From an uncultured Lachnospiraceae bacterium (GTDB taxonomy: Bacteria > Bacillota > Clostridia > Lachnospirales > Lachnospiraceae): a stretch of 64,000 nt of DNA. This document shows, piece by piece, positions 8,897 through 16,352 of this stretch (positions within the stretch are counted from its first letter, which is position 1; every line of letters starts with the position of its first letter). The notes under the pieces are model-generated. The model saw nothing but the letters and a program-made list of their open reading frames with translations, had not been told where the DNA came from and did not search any database. The translations under genes were made by a program, and so were the position numbers. Location of the stretch: the NCBI GenBank assembly GCA_947591155.1, contig CANQDA010000023.1, forward strand, positions 1-64,000. The letters are read 5' to 3'.

Positions 8897-9589
8897 TTAG
8901 ATTGCTATCGCGTTCCTCTTCTTCTCGATGTCCGCAATGATCGCGTCGCCGAGCTCCTCAAGATCCGCGGATACGGTGTGCTTCGCCTCCGCGCCGTCCT
9001 TCAGGCCGCTTGCCGCGATCACATCCTCGAGAGAGCCCTCATAAGGCATGATACCGATGAACGTATCCACGCCGAGTCCCACAAATGTGTTCCCGAGCTC
9101 GACCGCCTGCGCCGACACGCCCGCCGCGTCGCAGCCGACCACCGGGAGCTGCGGAACCGTAAGTCCGGAATCCGCGGAGAGCGCCTGCGCGATCGTCACG
9201 ACGTTTCCGATGTTCTCCAGTCCGCCCAGCGGCAGTACCGGCGGAATCTCGGCCAGCTCACAGACTCTCTTCAGGCCGTCGCCGCAGAGCTCCTTCGCCT
9301 CCGGATTCAGAAGACCCGCGTTCTGCGCTACCGTGACCGGATACCCGATCGCAAGGATCACGAGGTCGCTCGCGATCAGCTTCTTCATCAGCGCCTCATA
9401 CGCTTCCGTATCCCTGACTTCCGAGCCCTCTCCGCCGAGCATCACGACCGCCCCGCGCAGGACGCCGGAGACCACGCACGCCAGCAGCGGCTTTGTCGTA
9501 CCGGTTGCATCCACCTGAGAATTGCACACTCCGTCGAGTGCCTGAATGATATCACCCACCTCAAGTTTCGGTAATGCTGAATCACTCAT
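8897..9589 (-). CDS. CooS C-terminal-domain paralog without metal ligands (probable non-catalytic subunit)
   Basis: The 230 residues align almost without gaps to residues about 404-630 of the CooS encoded at 10734-12626 (shared NSQVD.TGTTKPL, LCGDGLKRVCEL.IPPVL, ELPVVGC). By eye roughly half the positions are identical, pointing to duplication of this domain. The three C-cluster cysteines in this domain of CooS (451, 481, 522) are replaced by Gly53, Tyr83 and Leu124, and catalytic Lys559 by Gln161. The N-terminal cluster domains are absent. It therefore cannot oxidise CO, yet the frame is intact with normal spacing to acsB. A structural or assembly role in CODH/ACS is my inference; I do not recognise it as a named family. 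Confidence 0.85.
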   Translation of the reverse strand: MSDSALPKLEVGDIIQALDGVCNSQVDATGTTKPLLACVVSGVLRGAVVMLGGEGSEVRDTEAYEALMKKLIASDLVILAIGYPVTVAQNAGLLNPEAKELCGDGLKRVCELAEIPPVLPLGGLENIGNVVTIAQALSADSGLTVPQLPVVGCDAAGVSAQAVELGNTFVGLGVDTFIGIMPYEGSLEDVIAASGLKDGAEAKHTVSADLEELGDAIIADIEKKRNAIAI

Positions 9590-9678
9590 TTCTATCGCCT
9601 CACTTTTTAAAATTTATCTCGTAAACCGGACTCATTACTCCGATTCATCGAACCTGCTCAGTCCCTTCGCAGCTTCCA

Positions 9679-9720
9679 TGCAAAAATGTATTTCAAGTCG
9701 CTACGCGAGACATTTTTGCA
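9679..9720 (-). other. Hairpin in the cooC to CooS-like gap
   Basis: TGCAAAAATGT (9679-9689) pairs with ACATTTTTGCA (9710-9720), an 11-bp stem. Its loop contains the smaller hairpin TCGC-TAC-GCGA. On the transcribed strand the inner loop reads CGCGTAGCG, a GTA triloop closed by C-G. A shorter GCAG/CTGC stem follows at about 9748-9773. No terminator T-run is seen. The stretch 9590-9777 holds nothing else I can recognise. Confidence 0.6.
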
Positions 9721-9777
9721 CACCTGAATCACATTCTTACAACCTCAGCAGTACATGCTTCGGTCTGTGCTGCAAAG

Positions 9778-10539
9778 TTATTCATCGATCAGATTTTTGA
9801 TGTTTCTGATTTCATCGACTGTAGTCTTGCTGAAATCGTAAGGTGAGGAACCGCTGCGGTCCGCGTCGATGACCTCCGGATTGTAATGGACAAATCCGAG
9901 CAGGTCCTCCGGCGGGATCTTCGCGCGAATGAATGCTTCATCCTTCTCATCCCGAACCTTGTTGGCCACTACACGCACCTGCTTCACCCCAAGGCCGGAG
10001 GCCAGACGCTTCACATTCTGGTACGTCTGGATGCTCCGCGCGCCCGGTTCGATCACCACAACAAACTGATCCATACCCTCTGTCGTGCCGCGCCCCAGAT
10101 GCTCCAATCCCGCCTCCATGTCGAGGATCACAACGTCCTCGCGATGAAGCACCAGATTGTTGATGATGCGTTTGAGCATCACATGCTCCGGGCAGACACA
10201 GCCGCTTCCGGCCGTGTCGACCGTGCCGAGCACTAAGAGCCTCACCCCGTTGCATACCTTTCCGTATTTGTCGGGGATATCGCTCACCTTCGGGTTGATC
10301 CGGTAAAATTGGTTGTCGGCGTTCGCGCCGGTGCGCTCCTCGATCAGCTTGCGCATCTTCGTGATCGGGACGATCTGCTCCAGCTCCTCCTCGGAAAAAC
10401 CGAGCGCCAGGCCCAGATTCGCGTCCGGGTCCACATCGGCGGCCAGAACAGGTCTTCCCTCCTCCGCGTACAGCCTTGCAAGAGTCGCGGCGAACGTGGT
10501 CTTACCCACGCCGCCCTTTCCGGTAACAGCAATCTTCAT
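9778..10539 (-). CDS. cooC: CooC-type nickel-insertion ATPase (copy 1)
   Basis: This 253-residue MinD/SIMIBI-class ATPase starts with the deviant Walker A KIAVTGKGGVGKTT and carries a CxC pair (Cys114, Cys116 in GSGCVCPEH), the metal-binding dimer motif of CooC proteins. CooC uses ATP to load nickel into the C-cluster of CO dehydrogenase. It is encoded between cooS and the CooS-like gene. It differs clearly from the second CooC at 12829-13605, so the two probably serve different targets, perhaps the C-cluster and the A-cluster. That division is inference. Confidence 0.9.
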   Translation of the reverse strand: MKIAVTGKGGVGKTTFAATLARLYAEEGRPVLAADVDPDANLGLALGFSEEELEQIVPITKMRKLIEERTGANADNQFYRINPKVSDIPDKYGKVCNGVRLLVLGTVDTAGSGCVCPEHVMLKRIINNLVLHREDVVILDMEAGLEHLGRGTTEGMDQFVVVIEPGARSIQTYQNVKRLASGLGVKQVRVVANKVRDEKDEAFIRAKIPPEDLLGFVHYNPEVIDADRSGSSPYDFSKTTVDEIRNIKNLIDE

Positions 10540-10576
10540 TCTTACGTCACCTCAGTACTGTGTTATCGCGTCTTAA

Positions 10577-10699
10577 GCCACAGACCGCTCCTTCGGAGCT
10601 ACATGCCGCCTTCGGCGTCATGTGTCTGAGGCTGAATGGGCGTTCCGCCCATTCCGTCGGGCTGTCTTATTGAGATCCGTCTGTAAACAGCCGATCTCA
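10577..10699 (-). other. Cluster of inverted repeats in the cooS-cooC gap, including a three-way junction
   Basis: An outer stem GCC-A-CAGAC/GTCTG-A-GGC (10577-10585 with 10624-10632) encloses two adjacent hairpins. These are GCTCC-TTC-GGAGC (10587-10599) and ACATG.CGCC-TTC-GGCG.CATGT (10601-10623), leaving almost no unpaired bases. Next come a perfect AATGGGCG-TTC-CGCCCATT (10635-10653) and TGAGATC/GATCTCA (10671-10677/10693-10699) with an inner CTG-TAAA-CAG. Four TTC loops in so short a stretch read GAA on the transcribed strand or are absent only in the last stem. No T-run follows. Function is unknown. Confidence 0.75.
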
Positions 10700-10733
10700 T
10701 AATCCATCCGGACAGACGCTCGAAACTGTTGAA

Positions 10734-12626
10734 TCAAATTCCTAAATGATCTCTCTTCTCCTCGATGCGCTCGATCATCTTGTCGACGAGCTTGTCGATG
10801 TCGGTCTCGATCGTGTAAGCAGCCTCGACCCAGTCTCTTACGCCGTTGGTCAACAGATCGTAAACCTTGTCGGAACCGCTGATGTACGGATCAACGCCAA
10901 GGAAGGTGTCGATACCGGTCGCCACGACGTAGTTGCCGATGGAGACGGCCTTCTCGGACATCCACTCCGGAGCGCAGCCGACTACCGGGAGCTCGGAGAT
11001 CTTCCAGCCGGAATCCTTCGCCAGCTCAGCGACGAGGATCATCATGCGGCTGATATCCACGCAGGAACCCATGTGCAGTACCGGCGGAATGTCCGCCAGC
11101 TCGCAGACTCTCTTCAGGCCGTCGCCGCAGAGATCCTTCGCCCTCTTGTCCATCAATCCTGCCTTCGCCGCAGCCTGAGCCGCGCAGCCGGAAGCAACGA
11201 TGATGATGTCGTTCGCGATCAGCTTCTTCATCAGCTCAATGTGAGCGGTATCCGGGCGGATCTTCGGGTTGTTGCAGCCGACCATGGCCACAGCGCCGCG
11301 GATAACGCCGGACTTCACGCAATCGATGAGCGGCTTCGTCGTGCCGGTCTCGTCCACCTGGGAGTTCGTAACCGTATCGAGCGTCTTGACGATCGCCTCG
11401 AAGGAATAACCGACCGTAGCCTTCTGCTTCATATCCGGGATATGTACAAGCTCCGGCTTTCTGTTCTTGAAGTTCTCGATCGCGAGCTTCACGATCGCCT
11501 TCGCGTTCTCACCGGCAGTCTCCGGCTCGAAGCGGATGTAATCGGACTCCGGCATCTGAGCGATCTCGGAGGTCGTCACGAACTTCGTATGGAAGCACTT
11601 CGCCAGAGGCCCAAGTGCCGGGAAGATACACTGCACGTCCACAACGATCGCCTCGCAGGCGCCGGTCAGGATGACGTTCTCCTGCTGCAGGAAGTTGCCC
11701 GCCATCGGGATACCGCGACGCATTGCCACCTCGTTGGATGTACAGCACACGCCCGATACGGTGATGCCCTTCGCGCCCTGCTCCTTCGCGTACGCGATCA
11801 TCTCCGGACTGTCCGCATACTCGCAGATCATCTCGGAAAGTGCCGGGTCGTGGCCGTGTACGACGATGTTGACGTTCTCAGCGTTCATGACGCCTAAGTT
11901 CGCCTCGGTGTCGATCGGCTTCGGCGTGCCGAACAGGACGTCGGAGAACTCCGTGCCAGCCATGGATCCGCCCCATCCATCGGATAGTCCGGAACGGAAG
12001 GACTGACGGATCAGCGCCTCCGGCTTGGAGGAACATCCCATATGCGTCATATGTAAGGAACAGGAAACCTCACGGTCGATGGCGCGCGGCGCGATCTCTT
12101 CTCTCTCCCAGATCTCCTGCGTGTGCTTCGGAGCCCTCTTCAGGAAGTTCTGGGTGCCGAAAACCTTGCCGTACTCGCTCAAGCCCAAGTACGCAACCTC
12201 GTGCGCCAGATCGTAGATGTCCTTGCCCTCGGTCTCCACGCCCCACTCCTTCGCGATGCGGATCAGCTTCTCAGGATCCTTCACCTTGTAGTTGCCGTCC
12301 GGAGCCGCGCAGTACAGCGTGTGGCAGATCGAACGTCCGTGATCGGAGTGCGTCGCGGAGCCGCCTGCCGTGAATTTCAGGTAGTTACGAGCCACGATGC
12401 CGTGCGCGTCGCAGCCGCAGATGCCTCTCGGAGCCTTCGGCGTGATGCGGCACGGGCCCATCGAGCAGATACGGCAACAGATACCCTGCTCACCGAACTT
12501 ACAGTGCGGAGTCTGGTTCTTTACACGGAACTGCCACGCGTCCGCGCCTACCTTAGCGCCAGTCTCCAGAAGTCGGTTTGTACCGGCTTCAAACTCTTCT
12601 ACTGTCGTCAACTTAAACTCTCCCAT
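10734..12626 (-). CDS. acsA: Nickel carbon monoxide dehydrogenase catalytic subunit
   Basis: This 630-residue protein reduces CO2 to CO for acetyl-CoA synthesis. D- and B-cluster cysteines are in the N-terminus (Cys42, 50, 51, 54, 59, with the 70/72 pair). C-cluster ligands are visible as the His258/His260 motif VVHGHDP, Cys295, Cys333, Cys451, Cys481 and Cys522. Acid-base residues His93/96 (THSDHGR) and Lys559 (WMSEKA) are present. Everything needed for activity is there. It is flanked by two cooC genes, and its C-terminal third is duplicated in the gene at 8897-9589. A purpose-built ribosome site (AGGAGG) precedes the ATG. Confidence 0.97.
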   Translation of the reverse strand: MGEFKLTTVEEFEAGTNRLLETGAKVGADAWQFRVKNQTPHCKFGEQGICCRICSMGPCRITPKAPRGICGCDAHGIVARNYLKFTAGGSATHSDHGRSICHTLYCAAPDGNYKVKDPEKLIRIAKEWGVETEGKDIYDLAHEVAYLGLSEYGKVFGTQNFLKRAPKHTQEIWEREEIAPRAIDREVSCSLHMTHMGCSSKPEALIRQSFRSGLSDGWGGSMAGTEFSDVLFGTPKPIDTEANLGVMNAENVNIVVHGHDPALSEMICEYADSPEMIAYAKEQGAKGITVSGVCCTSNEVAMRRGIPMAGNFLQQENVILTGACEAIVVDVQCIFPALGPLAKCFHTKFVTTSEIAQMPESDYIRFEPETAGENAKAIVKLAIENFKNRKPELVHIPDMKQKATVGYSFEAIVKTLDTVTNSQVDETGTTKPLIDCVKSGVIRGAVAMVGCNNPKIRPDTAHIELMKKLIANDIIIVASGCAAQAAAKAGLMDKRAKDLCGDGLKRVCELADIPPVLHMGSCVDISRMMILVAELAKDSGWKISELPVVGCAPEWMSEKAVSIGNYVVATGIDTFLGVDPYISGSDKVYDLLTNGVRDWVEAAYTIETDIDKLVDKMIERIEEKRDHLGI

Positions 12627-12828
12627 TAGTAACCTCCTTGTGTTTTATTTTGTAATGGGTATTACTTTTTTATTTCATGCCCGCAGGATCCTTCCGTCGT
12701 TTCATCCGGCGCCAGGCGTGGTCACCGGCGCGAAACGTTCCGCAGTCAGAACCCCTGCAGGATAAATAACAATGTATCGCAGGTAAGAACAAATCCGCCG
12801 CGTTGTACGCCGTAAACGTAACAATACA

Positions 12829-13605
12829 TCAGAATGATAATTTGGAGATGATCTCATCCATCGCTTTGCGCACTGGAGAGTCCTCCGGCAGGCTGACCGT
12901 CGGCTTGCCGTCACAGTCGTACTCGTAGACCTGCTCGTCGTGCGGAACGACGCCCAAGAGCGTCAGCCCCTGCTTCTCGATCTCCTCCATCGTGCCCTCG
13001 TTGAGCTTGCCGCCCGGCGCCCGGTTCACGATCAGGCCCATCGTCTTCGGCGTCATATTGCACTCGCGCGTCAGCTCCGCGATCCTGCCCGCGGCCTGCA
13101 CGCCTCTTCTGGAGCAGTCGCTCACGAGAATGATCGTGTCCACCTTCGGCAGGATGCCCCTGCTGATGTGCTCCATGCCGGCCTCATTGTCCACCAGCAT
13201 GTACTTGTAATTCGGAAGCAGCCTCTGCAGCTGCGACTGGAGCAGGCCGTTCACATAGCAGTAACAGCCCTTTCCCTGCGTGCGTCCCATCACGAGCAGA
13301 TCGAAGTCGTCATCCTCGATCAGGCATCGCTGGAACATGATCTCCGCGTAGTCCGCCTTCGACATCCCTGCAGGGATCTTCTTGTCCTCCTGCTTCCGAT
13401 TCTCCTCCTGCGCGATCTCCTCGCGGACATCGCCGAGGGTCATCTCCACATCCACGCCGAGCACCTCGTTCAGATTCGAGTTCGCGTCGGCGTCCACTGC
13501 GAGGATAGGCGTCTTGCCCATCCTGCACATAGCCTGAATCAGCATGCCGGAAAGCGTGGTCTTGCCGACGCCGCCTTTTCCGGCAACCGCTATCACATGC
13601 GACAT
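12829..13605 (-). CDS. CooC/AcsF-type nickel-insertion ATPase (copy 2)
   Basis: This 258-residue SIMIBI ATPase has Walker A AGKGGVGKTT and a CxC pair at Cys114/Cys116 (GKGCYCYVN). It resembles CooC and the AcsF accessory protein of acetogens. A lysine- and glutamate-rich insertion (residues about 62-80) is absent from copy 1. It lies upstream of acsA, after a 202-bp gap, and just downstream of cooT, placing it in a nickel-delivery group. I cannot decide from sequence whether it matures the C-cluster of AcsA or the A-cluster of AcsB, so I leave the symbol empty. Confidence 0.87.
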   Translation of the reverse strand: MSHVIAVAGKGGVGKTTLSGMLIQAMCRMGKTPILAVDADANSNLNEVLGVDVEMTLGDVREEIAQEENRKQEDKKIPAGMSKADYAEIMFQRCLIEDDDFDLLVMGRTQGKGCYCYVNGLLQSQLQRLLPNYKYMLVDNEAGMEHISRGILPKVDTIILVSDCSRRGVQAAGRIAELTRECNMTPKTMGLIVNRAPGGKLNEGTMEEIEKQGLTLLGVVPHDEQVYEYDCDGKPTVSLPEDSPVRKAMDEIISKLSF

Positions 13606-13694
13606 TGTGTGCCTCCTGAAATATCGTTATAATTTTAGCCTCCAAACAGCAGGCGTATCAGCCTCCGTCGGAAAATGTTTTTTCTGTTCGGGTC

Positions 13695-13886
13695 TTAGTC
13701 GTCCGCGCAGTCAATCTTTACGACTCCGCCCGTCAGATCCGCCATCGCAAGCGTCCCTTCAATGGTCTTCTGCTCGCCCATCACGTCCGTGAGCGTGATC
13801 TGATCGCCGTGTACCTCGACCTTGCTCACATATTCCAGGATCACGCTGTCCGGAACATTCGTCCTGTATGCCGTCGCCAGACACAT
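13695..13886 (-). CDS. cooT: CooT-family nickel-binding protein
   Basis: This small protein (63 residues) begins Met-Cys (MCLATAY), and its length and beta-rich pattern fit CooT. In that family Cys2 binds nickel for CO dehydrogenase. I chose the ATG at 13886 rather than an in-frame TTG five codons upstream. The site GGAGG stands 8 nt before the ATG and overlaps the TTG, and only this start exposes Cys2. It lies 16 bp after the His-rich gene and 90 bp before the CooC/AcsF gene, so all three are probably co-expressed. Confidence 0.85.
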   Translation of the reverse strand: MCLATAYRTNVPDSVILEYVSKVEVHGDQITLTDVMGEQKTIEGTLAMADLTGGVVKIDCADD

Positions 13887-13902
13887 ATCGTCCACCTCCA
13901 AT

Positions 13903-14403
13903 TTATGAATTCTCCTTCACCATGGAAAGCGCGAGGCTCAGATAGAGATTCCCTTTCTGGAACTCGTCGACCGCTTTCTTGATCTGCTCCGCCGCCGCGC
14001 TCCTGCCCTCCGTCTGCAGCTTCCCAGCCACCTGGTCGAGCTCCGCCGCATGGTGCTCGTTGTGCTTGAGCATGTAATCGAGCAGCGCCGTCATCTTATC
14101 GCCGGATACCTCCGCGTCGCCGTGCGTGTGGGAATGCCCCTCGTGTCCATGCCGCCCTGCATGTCCGCAGCCGCCACAGTGCGCATGTCCATCCTCAGTC
14201 TCCGTATGGCCCTGGCAGCAGCCCGCTTCCTCCGCATGCCCGTGACAGTGTCCATGCTCTCCCTCGTGAACATGGTCGTGCTCATCCTCGTGCCCGTGTT
14301 CATGGCTGTGCGGATGCGTGTGCTCATATATGTGTGTATGCGCATGTTCATGCTCGTGCGAATGCGGGCAAAGATTACCGTTTTCGTCCTGAATCAAATG
14401 CAT
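13903..14403 (-). CDS. Histidine-rich metal (probably nickel) storage or delivery protein
   Basis: This 166-residue protein has about 29 histidines in its first 95 residues, mostly as HxH steps with acidic residues between, plus several cysteines (CHGH, GCCQGH, HCGGCGH). The last 65 residues form a helical domain without the His bias (ALLDYMLKHNEHHAAEL ... YLSLALSMVKENS). No signal peptide is seen, so it is cytoplasmic. It is the first gene of the acs operon, directly before cooT and a CooC-type ATPase. It resembles in concept the His-rich CooJ, although there the His tract is C-terminal. Nickel binding is inferred from context. Confidence 0.8.
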   Translation of the reverse strand: MHLIQDENGNLCPHSHEHEHAHTHIYEHTHPHSHEHGHEDEHDHVHEGEHGHCHGHAEEAGCCQGHTETEDGHAHCGGCGHAGRHGHEGHSHTHGDAEVSGDKMTALLDYMLKHNEHHAAELDQVAGKLQTEGRSAAAEQIKKAVDEFQKGNLYLSLALSMVKENS

Positions 14404-14450
14404 ATCCGCTTCTCCTTTTCGGTTTTAATTTGTTATTTGTTTGTTATTTT

Positions 14451-14500
14451 TTTCACATTCAAAAATATTCTTTCACATTTGGATGCATTATATCACATTT
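14451..14500 (-). promoter_or_regulatory. Three direct repeats at 20-bp spacing on the acs promoter
   Basis: On the transcribed strand (A/G)AATGTGA(A/T)A occurs three times, at 14500-14491, 14480-14471 and 14460-14451, exactly 20 bp apart. The first copy runs into the -10 box and the other two lie in the early transcribed region. Two helical turns between copies would place bound protein on one face of the DNA. A repressor or other regulator site for the Wood-Ljungdahl operon is inferred. Confidence 0.6.
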
Positions 14501-14515
14501 CAAGATGCGCTACAA
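14487..14515 (-). promoter_or_regulatory. Promoter of the Wood-Ljungdahl (acs) operon
   Basis: TTGTAG (-35, 14515-14510), a 17-bp spacer and TATAAT (-10, 14492-14487) with the extended TG(N) motif just before it. Transcription would start near 14480, leaving an A-rich leader of about 77 nt before the His-rich gene. The rest of 14404-14666 holds the repeats described separately and a terminator for the genes on its other side. Confidence 0.75.
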
Positions 14516-14557
14516 GGAGAGTGATGTATTTTTTTCAAAACTTTTTTCCGTTTTTGC

Positions 14558-14596
14558 GCAAAAAAGGCATTTAAAACTTTTCAGCTCCAAATGCCT
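14558..14596 (-). terminator. Rho-independent terminator after gpsA
   Basis: On the minus strand AGGCATTT and AAATGCCT pair across a 16-nt loop and are followed at once by TTTTT. It ends the operon from the radical SAM gene to gpsA, just upstream of the acs promoter. Confidence 0.75.
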
Positions 14597-14666
14597 CCTG
14601 TCTCATCTTCTTATAACGTCCCCTGTTTCATTTTCCTAAGGTCCTGAAAACAGGCTCTTCATCCTG

Positions 14667-15674
14667 TCACCACGGGATCAAACTATTCTCTAATTTATTG
14701 TCTCTCAGCATCAGCTCCGAGACCGCCTGCTTCGGATCCTTTCCCTCGAACAGGATCTTGTTGACCTGCTCGATGATCGGAAGCTCCGAATCGTACTTCT
14801 CCGCGAGACGCATGGCTGCGCGCGCGGAGTAGACGCCCTCCACGACCATATTTACCTCTTTCATAGCCTCTTCCATCGTATAACCCTTGCCCATCAGGAT
14901 ACCAGCGCGGCGGTTGCGGCTGTGCATGCTCGCACAGGTCACGATCAGGTCTCCGATCCCGGTCAGGCCCGAGAAAGTCTCAAACCTGCCGCCCATCTTC
15001 ATGCCGAGCCGTCCGATCTCCGCCATTCCGCGCGTGATCAGCGCGGCCTTCGCGTTGTCGCCGTATCCCATACCGTCCGCGATGCCGGCCGCCAGGGCGA
15101 TCACGTTTTTCAGCGCGCCGCCGAGCTCGATCCCGAGCATGTCCGAACTGATGTACACGCGGAAGCAATGGCTCATGAACAGCTTCTGCAGCATACGCGC
15201 GGTCTCCTCTGACTTCGCCCCGATCACGCAGGTCGTCGGAAGTCCCCGCGCCACCTCCTCCGCGTGGCTCGGTCCGGACAGCACCGCCGTGTCCGCCGGC
15301 GGGATCTCTTCCTCCACGATATCTGTCATCGTGTCGAGCGTCTCCTCCTCGATCCCTTTCGAGGCGCAGACCACCACTGTCCCCTCTTCAACAAAAGGAC
15401 GCATCTTTCGCGCCGTCTCCCGCACACAGTTGGACGGGACCACAAGGACTAGCACCGATTTCCCACGCACCGCCGCGTCCATATCCGAGGTGACAGCTAT
15501 TCCCTCCGGAAGCGTCACCCCGGGCAGCTTCGACGCAAGCTGCCTCGTCTTGCGTATCTCCTCCGCCTCGTCCTCCCGGTAGGACCAGAGAGTTACCTGA
15601 TTCCCGTTTTCATACAGCAGGATTGCAAGGGCTGTACCCCAGCTTCCCGCACCGATCACAGCTATGTTCGCCAT
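14667..15674 (-). CDS. gpsA: NAD(P)H-dependent glycerol-3-phosphate dehydrogenase
   Basis: This 335-residue enzyme reduces dihydroxyacetone phosphate to sn-glycerol-3-phosphate, the backbone of phospholipids. The N-terminal Rossmann motif GAGSWGTALAILL, the substrate-site stretches VCASKGIEEETLDTM and VLSGPSHAEEVARGLPT, and GGALKNVIALAAGI are all present. It follows plsY, which uses its product, in the same operon. A terminator lies downstream. Confidence 0.96.
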   Translation of the reverse strand: MANIAVIGAGSWGTALAILLYENGNQVTLWSYREDEAEEIRKTRQLASKLPGVTLPEGIAVTSDMDAAVRGKSVLVLVVPSNCVRETARKMRPFVEEGTVVVCASKGIEEETLDTMTDIVEEEIPPADTAVLSGPSHAEEVARGLPTTCVIGAKSEETARMLQKLFMSHCFRVYISSDMLGIELGGALKNVIALAAGIADGMGYGDNAKAALITRGMAEIGRLGMKMGGRFETFSGLTGIGDLIVTCASMHSRNRRAGILMGKGYTMEEAMKEVNMVVEGVYSARAAMRLAEKYDSELPIIEQVNKILFEGKDPKQAVSELMLRDNKLENSLIPW

Positions 15675-15711
15675 ATCTCCTCCTGAACCAAATTATATTT
15701 GATAATATCTC

Positions 15712-16350
15712 TCATTTCTTCGACAGATACGTCTTCCTCTCTTCCCCGCGCAGCAGCCGTCGGATATTCTCCCGGTGCATCCAAAACGCGAGCAGCAACA
15801 GCACGACGCCGACCGCGTACATCTCGTTCAGATGCGCCTGCGTCATCCCGAACATCCCGCTTTGCCCGAACACGATCAGTTCAACGACAAAGCCGACGTA
15901 GACCAGCAGCGACCCGAGCGACACATAGTGCGTGAGGAAAAGCGCCGCACCAAACGTCACAAGGCCGAGCAGTGTCATCTGCCAGCTCGTCGCGAGGATC
16001 AGGCCGGCCGTCGCCGCGATTCCCTTGCCGCCGTGAAAGTGCAGGTAAAACGGGAAGTTATGCCCGAGGATCACCCCGGCGGCCGTGTACAGGCTCAACA
16101 GAGGCAATATGTCCCCGTACCGCTCCCTAAACAGGAAACGCACGAGCAGCACCGCAAACACGCACTTGAACGCGTCGCCCAAAAGCGTGACCGCTCCGGC
16201 GGCCCTGCCGAGCGTGCGCAGCGTGTTCGTCGTACCCGCGTTCCCGCTTCCGTACTCCCTGATGTCGATCCCGTGAAGCCTGCCGTAGATATAGCCTGTC
16301 TGAAACAGTCCGAAGACATACCCTATCCCCAGACACAGCAACCGTACCAT
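15712..16350 (-). CDS. plsY: Glycerol-3-phosphate acyltransferase PlsY
   Basis: This 212-residue multipass membrane protein carries the PlsY motifs GSGNAGTTNTLRTLG near residue 36, LGHNFPFYLHFHGGKGIAAT near residue 95-115 and a third loop near the C-terminus. It acylates glycerol-3-phosphate with acyl-phosphate, which PlsX (37879-38901) makes. It sits 2 bp after der and just before gpsA, giving a short lipid-precursor unit. Confidence 0.95.
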   Translation of the reverse strand: MVRLLCLGIGYVFGLFQTGYIYGRLHGIDIREYGSGNAGTTNTLRTLGRAAGAVTLLGDAFKCVFAVLLVRFLFRERYGDILPLLSLYTAAGVILGHNFPFYLHFHGGKGIAATAGLILATSWQMTLLGLVTFGAALFLTHYVSLGSLLVYVGFVVELIVFGQSGMFGMTQAHLNEMYAVGVVLLLLAFWMHRENIRRLLRGEERKTYLSKK

Positions 16351-16352
16351 CG

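Noticed and set aside
13887..13901. TTG start for cooT giving five extra residues
   Set aside because: The TTG overlaps the GGAGG site that serves the ATG at 13886, and an extension would bury the Cys2 needed in CooT.
14487..14515. TGTGA in the acs promoter as a CRP-type site
   Set aside because: CRP/FNR-type sites need an inverted partner half-site; here the copies are direct repeats at 20 bp with no TCACA in the right place on the same strand.
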